From NCBI RefSeq assembly GCF_004777465.1, contig NZ_CP038462.1:1364001-1428000 (forward strand): 64,000 nt of DNA, read 5' to 3'. Below are positions 9,369-19,532 of the stretch, in pieces; positions within the stretch are counted from its first letter, which is position 1; each line of letters begins with the position of its first letter. Both the position numbers and the translations under genes were made by a program. The notes under the pieces were generated by a model, which was not told the DNA's origin, did no database searches, and worked only from the letters and a program-made list of their open reading frames with translations. Source of the stretch: Nocardioides daphniae. Its GTDB lineage: Bacteria > Actinomycetota > Actinomycetes > Propionibacteriales > Nocardioidaceae.

Positions 9369-10566
9369 GTGCCGACGCTCGAGGCTGCTGCCCGGCTGGC
9401 GGTCGAGGACCGACTGCACCGCGCGCTGGCGGTCTTCCGGCTCGTCGTCACGCTCAACACCCTGGTCCTCACTGCCTGGCGGTGGGACAACTTCGAGCGC
9501 CAGGGCTGGACGCTGGTGGCGATCGCGGTCCTGCTGGCCTGGACGGTCACCGTCCACCTGCTCTACCGCCGCGCGGAGGGGCGTACGACGTGGGTCCACG
9601 TCGTCGACCTGGTGCTGGCGGTGCTCGCACTGGCGGTCACCCCACTCCTCAAGGGGGCGGACTTCAACGCCACCCTGCCCGGCTTCTGGGTGATGTGCGC
9701 CGTGCTCGCCTGGGCGGTGCGGTGGAACTGGCGCGGCGGAGTGCTGGCTGCCGCCGTCGTCTCCACGGTCGACCTGTCGATCCGGCCGGAGATCACCCAG
9801 ACCAACTACGGCAACGTCTTCCTGCTGATGCTCGGCGGTGCCCTGATCGGCTACATGTGCCAGAGCCTGCAGGTGATGGCCAGCGAGCGCGCCGTCGCGG
9901 AGCGTCGGGCAGCCGTGGCGGGGGAGCGCGCGCGGCTCGCCCGTGCCGTCCACGACGGGGTGCTGCAGGTGCTCGCCCTGGTGCAGCGCAAGGGCGGCAC
10001 CGAGGCGGACGCCGACTGGGCCCAGCTCGCCGGGCTCGCCGGGGAGCAGGAGGCCGCGCTGCGCGCCCTGATCCACGCCCAGGACGCCTGGACCATCGCG
10101 TCGGTGCCCGGACCGGTCGGTGCCCCGCGGGTTGGTCTCGAGGCCGACGCTCCGGACGACGCGCCGCGCGACCTGGCCGGCGCGCTGGAGCAGGCGGTGG
10201 GGCCGACGGTCACCGTCGCCACCCCTGGTCGCGCCGTGGTGCTCCCCGGCGCCGTGGTGGAGGCGTTGATGGGTGCCGTCGGGGCCTGCCTCGACAACGT
10301 ACGCCTGCACGTCGGGCTCACGGCACCGGCGTGGGTGCTCGTCGAGGACCACAGCGACACGGTCGTGGTCTCCGTGCGCGACGAGGGGCCGGGGCATCCC
10401 CGAGGGTCGGCTGGCCGAGGCGCGCGAGCAGGGTCGCCTCGGGGTGCAGTCCTCGATCTGCGGCCGCATGGAGGAGATCGGTGGCCGCGCGGAGGTCCAC
10501 ACCGGCGACTGGGGTACCGAGTGGGAGCTGACGCTCCCGGTGCCGGACCGGGGCGCTGCCACGTGA
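9369..10566 (+). CDS. MacS-type sensor histidine kinase (DUF5931 N-terminus), frame broken
   Basis: Membrane sensor kinase: four or five N-terminal helices (residues 25-165), a DHp segment AERARLARAVHDGVLQVLAL with the phosphoacceptor His near 195, and an HATPase domain with the N box ALMGAVGACLDNVRLH and G box VRDEGPG. The frame breaks in the G run at 10391-10394: one extra G turns GIPEGRLAEAREQGRLGVQS out of frame. The reconstructed protein ends at the TGA 10564-10566, about 399 aa. The partner is the LuxR-type regulator at 11127, two genes on. Confidence 0.8.
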
Positions 10567-10582
10567 AGGAGGACGCACACGC

Positions 10583-11116
10583 ATGACGATCCACCCCGAG
10601 CACCCGTTCACCGGGCACACGCCCACCGACGAGGTACGCCGTCTGCGGGCCCGACTGGGTGGCGTGGTGACCCTGTGGACGGCGGGCGACGGCGCCGAGC
10701 GCGCTGGGCTCACGGTCTCGAGCGTGATGGTCGCCCGCGGTGACGAGGGGCGCGTCCTGAGCCTGGTCGACCCGCTCTCCGACTTCGCCGAGCTCTTCGA
10801 GCGCACCGACCGAGCGGTGGTCCATCTGCTGCGGTGGCACCACCGTGACCTGGCGGACGCCTTCGCCGGCCTCTCGCCAGCCCCCGGCGGCCCCTTCCGG
10901 ATGGCCGAGTTCGAGGAGACCGACCACGGACCCCGGCTGCTCTCGGCGGGCACCTGGGCGCGGGTGGAGCGGGAGGCCCAGACGGAGGTCGGCTGGTCCA
11001 GGCTCTACACCGCCCGCGTGGTCGACCTGCACGTCGACGTCGAGAACGACCCGCTGGTCCACCGACGTGGCCGATACCGGCGCGCGGCCGACGCGGACAG
11101 CGGCGACGACCAGTAG
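10583..11116 (+). CDS. Flavin reductase-like FMN-binding protein
   Basis: 177 aa. FMN-binding split-barrel of the flavin reductase family: GVVTLWTAGDGAERAGLTVSS near residue 26, and a C-terminal VVDLHVDVENDPLVHRRGRY where such proteins contact FMN and close the barrel. AGGAGG sits 9 nt before ATG 10583. It is placed between the sensor kinase and the response regulator genes, suggesting co-expression, though no biochemical link is evident. Confidence 0.75.
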   Translation: MTIHPEHPFTGHTPTDEVRRLRARLGGVVTLWTAGDGAERAGLTVSSVMVARGDEGRVLSLVDPLSDFAELFERTDRAVVHLLRWHHRDLADAFAGLSPAPGGPFRMAEFEETDHGPRLLSAGTWARVEREAQTEVGWSRLYTARVVDLHVDVENDPLVHRRGRYRRAADADSGDDQ

Positions 11117-11126
11117 CCTCGGGCGC

Positions 11127-11816
11127 GTGACGGAGACCGTGGGCAGGGACCAGGCGACCGGGGTGGCGACCAAGGTGATGGTGGTCGACGACCACCCGAT
11201 GTGGCGCAACGCCGTCGAGCGGGACCTGGCCGAGGCAGGCTTCGAGGTGGTCGCGGTCGCTGCCAGCGGCGACGAGGCGATCACCCGCTTCGCCGCGGCC
11301 CGTCCGCACGTCGTCGTGCTCGACCTCCAGATCCCCGCACCCAACGGCGTGGAGGTCACCCGGACGGTGCTGGCCCAGGACCCGTCGGCGCGGGTGCTGA
11401 TCCTCTCGGCCAGTGGCGAGCAGGCCGACGTGCTCGAGGCACTCAAGGCCGGGGCGACAGGCTACCTGGTCAAGTCGGCCTCCAGCGCCGACCTGATCGC
11501 CGCGGTCGGCCGGGTGGCCGCTGGTGGGACCGTCTTCACGCCCGGCCTGGCCGGTCTGGTGCTGGGCGAGTTCCGCCGGCTCTCCGACCCGAAGGAGGAG
11601 CAGTCCGAGGCGTCCCAGCTCACCGAGCGCGAGACCGAGGTCCTCCGCATGGTGGCCAAGGGCTGGGGCTCCAAGCAGATCGCCGAGCGCCTGGTCATCT
11701 CCCACCGGACCGTCCAGAACCACGTGCAGAACACCCTGCGCAAGCTCCAGATGCACAATCGTGTGGAGCTGACCCGGTGGGCCATCGAGCAGGGCCTGGA
11801 CGACGACGAGGAGTGA
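11127..11816 (+). CDS. NarL/FixJ-family response regulator (MacR-like)
   Basis: 229 aa. Receiver domain with acidic pocket VVDDHPMW, phosphoacceptor Asp in VVLDLQIP, and the Lys of LVKSASS; then a LuxR-type HTH: LTERETEVLRMVAKGWGSKQ, IAERLVISHRTVQNHVQN. TAGCCT at 11114-11119 lies 7 nt before GTG 11127, so a leaderless message is likely; an in-frame GTG at 11163 is a shorter alternative. Pairs with the histidine kinase at 9369. Confidence 0.88.
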   Translation: MTETVGRDQATGVATKVMVVDDHPMWRNAVERDLAEAGFEVVAVAASGDEAITRFAAARPHVVVLDLQIPAPNGVEVTRTVLAQDPSARVLILSASGEQADVLEALKAGATGYLVKSASSADLIAAVGRVAAGGTVFTPGLAGLVLGEFRRLSDPKEEQSEASQLTERETEVLRMVAKGWGSKQIAERLVISHRTVQNHVQNTLRKLQMHNRVELTRWAIEQGLDDDEE

Positions 11817-11819
11817 GCG

Positions 11820-12740
11820 GTGGCCCACGACGAGGCGACGCAGCGGTTGCTCGGCGAGGCCGACGACCTCTACGCGCTCGCCGTCACCGACTTCACCCGT
11901 TCCCGTGACGCCCGCGCGGCGGAGCTCAAGACGGAGGACAAGGAGCTCGCCGCGCGCGTCAAGGCGCTGCGCAAGCCGACGGTGGCTGCCTGGGCGGTCA
12001 ACGTCTTCGTCCGTCGCGAGGCCGAGCAGGTCGAGCAGCTGCTCGACCTGGGGGCGGCGCTGCGCGACGCGCAGAGCGCGTTGGACGGCGACGAGCTCCG
12101 GGCGTTGAGCCGCCAGCGCCGTCAGGTGACGGCCGCGATGGCGTCGCGGGCGCGCGCCGTCGCCGCCGACGAGGGCCAGCGCCTCACCCAGTCGGTGGTC
12201 GACCAGGTCGAGACCACCTTCACAGCGGCCCTGCTCGACGAGGGCGCTGCCGCTGCCGTCCGCTCGGGCCTGCTGGTGCAGGCGATCGCCGTCACCGGCG
12301 TGGAGGCGGTCGACCTCACCGGGTCGGTGGCCCTGCCCGACGCGCTCGGCTTCACCGCCCCGCCGCGGGAGGCGCCGCCCCAGGAGGAGGCGCCCCGCCC
12401 CGTCCTGCGCCTGGTCCCGGACCCGGAGCGTCGTACGAAGGAGCGTCGCGCCGCGAAGGAGGAGGTCGCCGCCGCCGAGCGCGCGGTCACCCGCGCAGCC
12501 CGCGCCCAGCGTGCGGCCCTACGCCGCGTCGACGACCTCGAGGCCAGGCTGCTGCGCCTGCGCTCGGAGGCCGACGAGCTGCGCCGCAAGGTGGCGCACC
12601 TGGAGGCGGAGGCCGAGGAGGTCGACGAGGAGCTGGTCGAGGCGGAGGAGGCGCGCGAGGAGGCCGACGGAGAGCTCGCAGCTGCCGAGGGGGAGCGCGA
12701 CGACGCGGCCGAGGTGCTGGCGCGTCTGGAGCGCGACTGA
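11820..12740 (+). CDS. Coiled-coil hypothetical protein
   Basis: 306 aa, soluble, very Ala/Glu/Arg-rich. Residues 1-170 are helical with a KPTVAAWAVNVFVRR segment typical of an uncharacterised actinobacterial family. Residues 205-305 form a long heptad-like coiled coil (DDLEARLLRLRSEADELRRK and following). Starts at GTG 11820, 3 nt after the regulator stop, so it is part of the same message. Function unknown. Confidence 0.7.
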   Translation: MAHDEATQRLLGEADDLYALAVTDFTRSRDARAAELKTEDKELAARVKALRKPTVAAWAVNVFVRREAEQVEQLLDLGAALRDAQSALDGDELRALSRQRRQVTAAMASRARAVAADEGQRLTQSVVDQVETTFTAALLDEGAAAAVRSGLLVQAIAVTGVEAVDLTGSVALPDALGFTAPPREAPPQEEAPRPVLRLVPDPERRTKERRAAKEEVAAAERAVTRAARAQRAALRRVDDLEARLLRLRSEADELRRKVAHLEAEAEEVDEELVEAEEAREEADGELAAAEGERDDAAEVLARLERD

Positions 12741-12750
12741 GCGCCGCGGA

Positions 12751-12765
12751 GGGCTTTAGCAGCCC
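12751..12765. terminator. Small hairpin between convergent genes
   Basis: GGGCT-TTAGC-AGCCC (5-bp stem, 5-nt loop) lies in the 33-nt gap between the coiled-coil gene and the converging glpK. It could stop transcription from either side. Weak. Confidence 0.3.
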
Positions 12766-12773
12766 CTGTCAGG

Positions 12774-14240
12774 TCAGGCCCACCCCTCCGACCGCTCCAC
12801 CGCATCCTGCCACCGGGCGTACTTCGCGTCGGCCTCGTCGCGCTCGGCGGCCGGCTCGAAGCGCGCGTCGAGCTGCCAGGTGGCCTTGAGGTCGTCGGTG
12901 GAGGCCCAGACGCCCGTGCCCAGCCCGGCCAGGAAGGCGGCCCCCAGGGCGGTGGTCTCGACGATCCTCGGCCGCTCGACCGGCAGCCCGACCTGGTCGG
13001 CCTGCACCTGGCAGAGCAGGCTGTTGGCCGCCGCGCCGCCGTCGACCTTGATCGAGGCGAGGTCGGGCATGGTCTCCAGCACGTCGCGCACCTCGTACGC
13101 GATCGCCTCGAGCGTCGCCCGCACCACGTGGGCCCGGGTCGTGCCCCGCGTGATGCCGATGACCAGGCCGCGGGCGTGCGGGTCCCAGTGCGGTGCGCCG
13201 AGCCCGGTGAGCGCCGGCACGAAGACCACGCCGTCGGTGTCGTCGACGGTGCGTGCCACCGCCTCGGCCTCCGCGGCGGAACCGATGATCTGCAGCCCGT
13301 CACGCAGCCACTGCACCGCCGCGCCGGTCACGAAGATCGAGCCCTCGAGGGCGTACGTCGTCTCGCCCTCCGGCGAGCGCCACGCCGCCGTGGTCAGCAG
13401 GCCGGCCTCGGAGCGCACCGGCGTGGTGCCGGTGTTGGTGAGGATGAAGGAACCGGTGCCGTAGGTGCACTTGGTCTCGCCCTCGTCGAAGCAGGTCTGG
13501 CCGAAGAGCGCGGACTGCTGGTCGCCGGCGATGCCCGCGATCGGGAGGGTGAGTCCGCAGAACGACGCCGGGTCGGTGTCGTCGATGACGCCCCAGCTCG
13601 GGACGATCTCGGGCAGCGCCTCGCGCGGGACGTCGAAGAGCGCGCAGAGCTCGTCGGACCAGTCGCCGGTGTGCAAGTCGAAGAGCAGGGTGCGCGAGGC
13701 GTTGGAGACGTCGGTGACGTGCCAGGTGCCGCGGGTCATGCGGGCGATGAGGTAGGAGTCGACGGTGCCGACGGCGTACCGGCCCGACTCGACCAGGGCC
13801 CAGGTGTGCGGCTCGTTCTCGCGCAGCCAGACCAGCTTGGTGCCGGAGAAGTAGGGGTCGAGGCGCAGCCCGGTCAGCTCGGCGACCCGCTCCTCGTGGC
13901 CCTCCTCGCGCAACCGAACGCAGATGTCGGCGCTGCGGCGGTCCTGCCACACGATGGCGCGTCGCGGCGAGCCGAGGGTCTCGCGGTCCCACAGCACCAC
14001 CGTCTCGCGCTGGTTGGTGATGCCCAGCGCGGTCAGCTCGCCGGCGTCGACCTGGGTGAGCACCTCGCGGGTGGCGGCGATCGTCGCCTGCCAGATCTCC
14101 TCCGGGGCGTGCTCCACCCAGCCGGGTCGGGGGAAGTGCTGCGTGAACTCCTGGTAGCCCTTGGCCACGATGCTGCCGTCGGTGGCGACCACCACGGCCG
14201 TCACGCCGGTCGTGCCTGCGTCGATCGCGAGAACGCTCAT
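12774..14240 (-). CDS. glpK: Glycerol kinase
   Basis: Phosphorylates glycerol to sn-glycerol 3-phosphate (FGGY family). 488 aa. Landmarks: AIDAGTTGVTAVV at the N-terminus, NQRETVVLWDR (substrate Arg-Glu) near residue 75, GIAGDQQSALFGQ with the catalytic Asp near 240, GTGSFILTNTG, and the C-terminal VDGGAAANSLLCQ. There is no glpF or glpD nearby. Minus-strand TAAGGT (complement of 14248-14253) ends 7 nt before the ATG, so the message is probably leaderless. The phosphofructokinase gene lies 42 nt upstream. Confidence 0.93.
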   Translation of the reverse strand: MSVLAIDAGTTGVTAVVVATDGSIVAKGYQEFTQHFPRPGWVEHAPEEIWQATIAATREVLTQVDAGELTALGITNQRETVVLWDRETLGSPRRAIVWQDRRSADICVRLREEGHEERVAELTGLRLDPYFSGTKLVWLRENEPHTWALVESGRYAVGTVDSYLIARMTRGTWHVTDVSNASRTLLFDLHTGDWSDELCALFDVPREALPEIVPSWGVIDDTDPASFCGLTLPIAGIAGDQQSALFGQTCFDEGETKCTYGTGSFILTNTGTTPVRSEAGLLTTAAWRSPEGETTYALEGSIFVTGAAVQWLRDGLQIIGSAAEAEAVARTVDDTDGVVFVPALTGLGAPHWDPHARGLVIGITRGTTRAHVVRATLEAIAYEVRDVLETMPDLASIKVDGGAAANSLLCQVQADQVGLPVERPRIVETTALGAAFLAGLGTGVWASTDDLKATWQLDARFEPAAERDEADAKYARWQDAVERSEGWA

Positions 14241-14282
14241 GGGCGAGACCTTAGTGGGAGTCGTGCCGGGGGAGCGGCAGGC

Positions 14283-15486
14283 TCAGGGGGTCGGCTGGCC
14301 GATCTTCTCGAGCATCTCGGTGAACCACGGCTGCGTGGCGTCGAAGGCCTTGTGGCCGGCGATTCGCTCGAACTCGATGGCGCGCAGCTCGTCGCCGCGC
14401 TCCTCGTCGTGGCCGATCACGCCGGGCACCCCGCCAGGGCGCTCTCGACGGCCAGCTCGCACATCTCGCGGACCAGGGCCCGGTCGGTCTCGTTGGCCGC
14501 GGCGGAGCGGGAGAAGTAGCCGGACTTCTGCACCATCGTCTTCTTCGCGCCGAGCCGCTCGGCGAACTGCTCGGCGAAGTAGCGGCCCGGGTTGATCTTG
14601 TCGAGCATGACGTGGCCGAAGGGGTCGCGCTTGACGGGTGTGCCGGACTCCTCGAGCTCCCGGACGATGTCGGCGACGCCGGCCCCCTCGGAGAGGAAGA
14701 TGTTGACGCAGCCGATCTCGTCCATCACCGCCCGCAGCCGGGTGGCCTCGGCGTCGATGTCGATCGGGACCTCCGGCACGTAGAGACCGTGGATGCCCCA
14801 CCGCTCCGCGCTGAGGCCGATGCTCGGCAGCCACTCCTGCTCGTCGTGCCACCGCAGGTACGCCCGCGCGGCCGCGGCGGTGAGCCATCCCGAGGCCCGT
14901 CCCATCACCTCGTGCACGATGAGCATCCGCGGGCTGGAGCCGTGCTCGGCGAGCACGTTGCGGGCGAAGATCGCAGCCTGCTCGGCGGCGGTCTGCGCCC
15001 CGAGGGTCTGCTTGATCGGCACGACGTCGTTGTCGATGGTCTTCGGCAGGCCGACGACGGTGAGGTTGATCTGCTGCCGCGCCAGGTGGGCGGCGAGGTC
15101 GGCCGCGGCGGTGTTGGTGTCGTCGCCACCGATGGTGTGCAGCACCTCGACGCCGTCGGCCACCAGCTGGCGGGCGGCCACGTCGAGGGCGGTCTCGTCG
15201 GGCCGATCAGGCCGCGGCGCCGGCAGTTCTCGTCGTTGGTGAGCTTCACCCGGCTGTTGCCGATCGGGCTCCCGCCGAAGCGCTGGAGCACCGCCGCGCC
15301 GCGGCGGGCCTCGTCGTCGACCACGATGCTGTCGCCGCGCAGCAGGCCCTCGTAGCCGTGCCGGTAGGCGACGATCTCGGTGTCGGGGGAGCGGCGGGTC
15401 CAGGTCTCGATGAGCGCCCCCACGGCCGAGGAGAGGCAGGGGGCGTATCCGCCGGCGGTCAGCAGGGCAACGCGTGCGGGGGCCAT
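14283..15486 (-). CDS. pfp: 6-phosphofructokinase, PPi-type residues; frame broken twice
   Basis: Phosphorylates fructose 6-phosphate. About 402 aa after joining three pieces. Breaks: near 15200-15202 (LIGP then DETALDVAARQ, one missing base) and in the C run at 14429-14432 (ESALAG then VPGVIGHDEERG, one missing base). The two residues that separate donor types read HTIGGDDTNTAA and GLPKTIDNDV: Asp where ATP enzymes have Gly, and Lys before TIDND where they have Gly. Both are hallmarks of pyrophosphate-dependent enzymes. TATCAT (complement of 15493-15498) is 6 nt before the ATG, a leaderless signature. Confidence 0.85.
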
Positions 15487-15578
15487 GCGGCGATGATAGG
15501 GGGCGTACGCGTGTCTCACCCAGCGGCGAGAACGTGGCCGTGGCGGGGGCGCGCGGCGGGCGGACGTACCCTTGGGGG

Positions 15579-16913
15579 GTGACCATCCCGAGCCTCGAAG
15601 AACTGAACGCCCTCGGCCGGGTCCAGCAGCCCACCTACCCTGACGCTGCTGCGCTCGACAGTGCGGTCGCCCGCCTGCGCAACTCGCCCCCGCTCGTCTT
15701 TGCCGGCGAGTGCGACGACCTGACGGAGAAGCTGGCCGCGGTCACCCGCGGCGAGGCGTTCCTGCTCCAGGGCGGCGACTGCGCGGAGACGTTCGACGGC
15801 GTCACCGCCGAGAACGTCCGCAACAAGCTGCGCGTGCTGCTCCAGATGGCCGTGGTCCTGACCTATGCGGCGTCGGTGCCCGTGGTGAAGGTCGGCCGTC
15901 TGGCCGGTCAGTACGCCAAGCCGCGCTCCTCCGACAACGAGACCCGCGACGGCGTGACGCTGCCCGCCTTCCGCGGCGACGCCGTCAACGGCTTCGACTT
16001 CACGCCCGAGGCGCGCATCCCCGACCCGCAGCGCCTGGTCGACATGTACAACGCCTCGGCCTCGACGCTGAACCTCGTGCGTGCCTTCACGACCGGTGGT
16101 TACGCCGACCTGCGCCAGGTGCACGCCTGGAACACCGACTTCGTCCGCGACTCGGTCGCCGGCCTGCGCTACGAGAAGGTCGCCAGCGAGATCGACCGCG
16201 CCCTCACCTTCATGCAGGCGATCGGCGCCGACCCCGACGAGTTCCACCGGGTCGACTTCTACTCGAGCCACGAGGCGCTGCTGCTGGAGTACGAGCACTC
16301 CCTCACGCGCATCGACTCGCGCACCGAGAAGCCGTACGACGTGTCGGCCCACATGGTGTGGATCGGCGAGCGCACCCGTCAGCTCGACGGTGCCCACGTC
16401 GAGCTGCTGAGCAGGATCAGCAACCCGATCGGCGTGAAGCTCGGCCCGACGACCACCGCGGACGACGCGCTGGCCCTGGCCGCCAAGCTCAACCCGGAGA
16501 ACATCCCGGGCCGGCTCACCTTCATCACCCGCTTCGGTGCCAAGAAGATCCGCGACGGCCTGCCGACGCTGGTCGACAAGGTCAAGGCCGCGGGCGTGCA
16601 GGTGGCGTGGGTCTGCGACCCGATGCACGGCAACACCTTCGAGGCGTCCTCGGGCTACAAGACTCGTCGCTTCGACGACGTCATCGACGAGGTCCAGGGC
16701 TTCTTCGACGTGCACCGCTCGCTCGGCACCTGGCCCGGCGGCCTCCACGTCGAGCTCACCGGTGACGACGTCACCGAGTGCGTCGGCGGTGGCGAGCTGA
16801 TCGACGAGGCCGGCCTGGCCAACCGTTACGAGACGGTCTGCGACCCGCGCCTGAGTCGCGTGCAGTCGCTGGAGATGTCGTTCCTCGTCGCGAGATGCTG
16901 CGGCAAGGCCTGA
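15579..16913 (+). CDS. aroG: 3-deoxy-7-phosphoheptulonate synthase, class II
   Basis: First step of the shikimate pathway: PEP plus erythrose 4-phosphate to DAHP. 444 aa, plant-like class II type, orthologous in place and sequence to Rv2178c. Visible: LQGGDCAETF, RLAGQYAKPRS, GERTRQLDGAH, the metal/PEP region ISNPIGVKLGPTT, and VCDPMHGNTFE. Start GTG 15579, because TACCCT at 15567-15572 ends 6 nt before it (leaderless pattern). A second, unrelated DAHP synthase lies at 18482-19532. Confidence 0.92.
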   Translation: MTIPSLEELNALGRVQQPTYPDAAALDSAVARLRNSPPLVFAGECDDLTEKLAAVTRGEAFLLQGGDCAETFDGVTAENVRNKLRVLLQMAVVLTYAASVPVVKVGRLAGQYAKPRSSDNETRDGVTLPAFRGDAVNGFDFTPEARIPDPQRLVDMYNASASTLNLVRAFTTGGYADLRQVHAWNTDFVRDSVAGLRYEKVASEIDRALTFMQAIGADPDEFHRVDFYSSHEALLLEYEHSLTRIDSRTEKPYDVSAHMVWIGERTRQLDGAHVELLSRISNPIGVKLGPTTTADDALALAAKLNPENIPGRLTFITRFGAKKIRDGLPTLVDKVKAAGVQVAWVCDPMHGNTFEASSGYKTRRFDDVIDEVQGFFDVHRSLGTWPGGLHVELTGDDVTECVGGGELIDEAGLANRYETVCDPRLSRVQSLEMSFLVARCCGKA

Positions 16914-16939
16914 GGCGTCGACGACTGACCGATCCTCTG

Positions 16940-16980
16940 CGGACGGGCGGCAAGGACCTGGTGTCCGTGCCGCCCGTCCG
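16940..16980 (+). terminator. Hairpin after aroG
   Basis: A 13-bp stem (16940-16952 with 16968-16980), perfect, loop of 15 nt, begins 27 nt after the aroG stop. No U tract. Probably an intrinsic-type terminator; the next gene has its own promoter at 16993. Confidence 0.6.
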
Positions 16981-17004
16981 AGCGTCCGTGCGTAGGCTCG
17001 CGGG

Positions 17005-18023
17005 GTGAGCGACCTCGTGGACCTGCGTTCGGACACCCTGACCCAGCCGACCCCGGCGATGCGCCGTGCCATGGCTGACGCCCCGGTGGGCGACGACGTC
17101 TACGGCGAGGACCCCACCGTCGCGGAGCTCCAGGAGCGGGTGGCCGACCTCTTCGGGCACGAGGCCGCGCTCTTCACCCCGACCGGGTCGATGGCCAACG
17201 TCCTCGCGGTGCGCAGCGTGGTCGCGCCCGGTCAGGAGGTGCTCTGCGAGAGCTCCGCCCACATCGCCCGCGCCGAGCTGGGCGCCCACGCCGTCTACAA
17301 CCAGGTGACGATGCGCACCTGGACGCACCCGCGCGGTGGTGTCGACCTTGACGCCGTCCAGCACCTGTACGCCCCCGACATGGGCCCCTTCTTCGTGCCG
17401 ACCGCCGCGGTCGCGGTGGAGAACACCCACAACTTCGCCGGCGGCACCGTCACCCCGGTCGAGGACCTGCAGGCCCTGCGCGCCTGGGCCGACGAGGTCG
17501 GCTGCGCGGTCCACCTGGACGGTGCCCGCATCTGGAACGCCCACGTGGCCACCGGCACCCCGCTGCGTGACTACGGCGCCGTCGCCGACGTGATGGCGGT
17601 CTGCCTCTCCAAGGGGCTGGGCGCCCCGATCGGCTCGCTGCTCGTCGGCTCGGCCGACGCGGTCGCCGAGCGCGGTGTGGCGCAAGCGGATGGGCGGCGG
17701 CATGCGGCAGGTCGGCGTGCTCGCTGCCGCCGGGCTGCACGCCCTCGACCACCACGTGGAGCGGCTGGCGACCGACCACGCCCACGCCCGGCTGCTCGCC
17801 GAGGCCTGCGGCGTCGACCCGGCGGGGGGACACCAACATCGTCGTGCTCGAGCACGCCGACGCCGCCGGCTTCGTGGCAGCGGCGGCACGCGAGGGCGTA
17901 CGCGTCTCGGCGGTCGGGCCGCGCACCGTGCGCCTGGTCACCCACCTCGACGTCGACGAGGCCGACGTGAAGCGGGCGGCCGAGGTGCTGGCGCGTCTGG
18001 CGGAGCTGCCCGGGCGGGGCTAG
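17005..18023 (+). CDS. Low-specificity threonine aldolase family, frame broken twice
   Basis: PLP enzyme cleaving threonine to glycine and acetaldehyde (GLY1/LtaE family). Opens [19 protein letters not shown]; His/Glu region [10 protein letters not shown]; substrate strand [15 protein letters not shown] Asp in [14 protein letters not shown] lysine in [12 protein letters not shown] near residue 203. One extra base near 17672-17673 (AVAER then [14 protein letters not shown]) and one extra G in the run 17824-17829 (VDPAG then [14 protein letters not shown]) break the frame; corrected length is about 339 aa. TAGGCT at 16993-16998 is 6 nt before GTG 17005. Confidence 0.85.
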
Positions 18024-18032
18024 CCTCGACCT

Positions 18033-18458
18033 GTGGCACGTATGCGCGGTCAGCTGCGGATCGCTCGTCCGCGCGAGGTGGTCTTCGACGCCGCGGTGGA
18101 CGAGCCGTCGTGGAATCCCGCCATCTCGTCGGTGGAGTGGCTGACCCCGCCACCGGTGGGTGCGGGATCGAGGTATCGCGCCGTCTTCGGTAAGCGCTGG
18201 GTGACCGACGTCGAGCTCGTCGAGCTCGAACGGCCCCATCTGCTGCGCAGTCGGAGCACGAGCTCCTGGTTGTGGAGCGACGGACCGCTCACGTTCCGGG
18301 AGGAGGGACCGGGCGTCACCGTCATGAGCTGGGACTGGGAGTACCGCCTGCTCGGGCGAGCCCGCGTGCTCGCGCCGCTCTTCCGCCTCGTCGGAGGGCG
18401 CTGGGAGCGGGCCAACTGGAAACGGATGCGCGACCACGTCGAGCGCCAGGAGCCCTGA
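18033..18458 (+). CDS. SRPBCC-family protein
   Basis: 141-aa START-like protein: N-terminal strand [20 protein letters not shown], cavity strands around [20 protein letters not shown], and a C-terminal helix. Ligand unknown. The TAG stop of the threonine aldolase at 18021 is also the first half of TAGCCT (18021-18026), a -10-like box 6 nt before GTG 18033, so this gene may start its own leaderless message. Confidence 0.75.
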   Translation: MARMRGQLRIARPREVVFDAAVDEPSWNPAISSVEWLTPPPVGAGSRYRAVFGKRWVTDVELVELERPHLLRSRSTSSWLWSDGPLTFREEGPGVTVMSWDWEYRLLGRARVLAPLFRLVGGRWERANWKRMRDHVERQEP

Positions 18459-18481
18459 CCCTTGTTGTCGGTGGCGACAGG

Positions 18482-19532
18482 TCAGCTGCGGCGCACCAGG
18501 GCCGAGGCGTCGAGCCGGTCCATCACCTTCGGCAGCTGCCGCACCACCTGGGCCAGGTCGCGCAGCTCCGAGCCGAGCAGCGCCTGCGGGCCGTCGCACA
18601 GCGCCGTCTCGGGCGTGGGGTGCACGTCGACGATGACCCCGTCGGCGCCGACCGCGATCGAGGCCCGGGTCAGCGGGACGACCAGGTCCTTGCGCCCGGC
18701 CGCGTGCGAGGGGTCCACGATGATCGGCAGGTGGCTGAGCGCCTGCACCACCGGGATCGCCGAGATGTCGAGGGTGTTGCGGGTGGCCGGCTCGAAGGTG
18801 CGGATGCCGCGCTCGCAGAGCACGATGTCGAGGTTGCCGCGCTGGGCGATGTACTCCGCCGCCATCAGCCACTCCTCGATGGTGGCCGTCATTCCACGCT
18901 TGAGCAGGACCGGCTTGCCGGCGCGCCCGACCTCCTGGAGCAGGCCGAAGTTGGCCATGTTGCGGGTGCCGACCTGGAGCATGTCCGCGTCGTCGGCGAC
19001 GGTCTCGACGTCGCGGGCGTCGACGACCTCGGTCACGATGGGCAGGCCGGTGCTGGCGCGCACCGAGGCCAGGATCTGCAGGCCCTCGATCCCCAGCCCC
19101 TGGAAGGCGTAGGGGGAGGTGCGCGGCTTGTACGCCCCTCCGCGCAGCAGGGTTGCGCCCGCCGACGCGGCCATCCGCGCGGCGTCGACCGTCTGCTCGG
19201 GCGACTCGACGGCGCACGGCCCGGCGATGAACGTGAAGGTGTCGGGACCGATCGGCACCTGGTGGCCCGCAGGGCCGACCCAGACGGTCGAACGCTGGGG
19301 GTGGTGCTGGCGGCTCACGAGCTTGTAGGGGTCGGAGATCCGGTGGACCGCGGCGACCCCACGCAGGGTGCGCAGGTTGAGAGTGGTGGAACGACTCGAT
19401 GTCTCCGACCAGGCCGATGATCGCGCGCTCCACCCCCTTCGAGACGAAGGCCCTGCCGCCGACGGACTCGACCCGCTCGACGACGTGGGCGATGTCCTGG
19501 TCGGTGGCGTCGGGGGACATCACGACGACCAT
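18482..19532 (-). CDS. aroF: 3-deoxy-7-phosphoheptulonate synthase, class I-beta (AroF-like), frame broken
   Basis: Second DAHP synthase, KDOPS-like type I-beta with an N-terminal ferredoxin-like regulatory domain (MVVVMSPDATDQDIAHVVER; residues 1-70), then the barrel: FIAGPCAVES, LLRGGAYKPRTSPYAFQG, LQVGTRNMANFGLL, KPVLLKRGMTATIEEW, PIIVDPSHAAGRKD. One extra base near 19382 separates IESFHH from LNLRTLRGV. AGGAGG is placed 7 nt before ATG 19530-19532. The N-terminal domain usually confers feedback control, which would fit having two isozymes. Confidence 0.88.

Noticed and set aside
15516..17072. 518-codon minus-strand frame opposite aroG
   Set aside because: Antisense shadow of a well-recognised class II DAHP synthase; no domain, no RBS.
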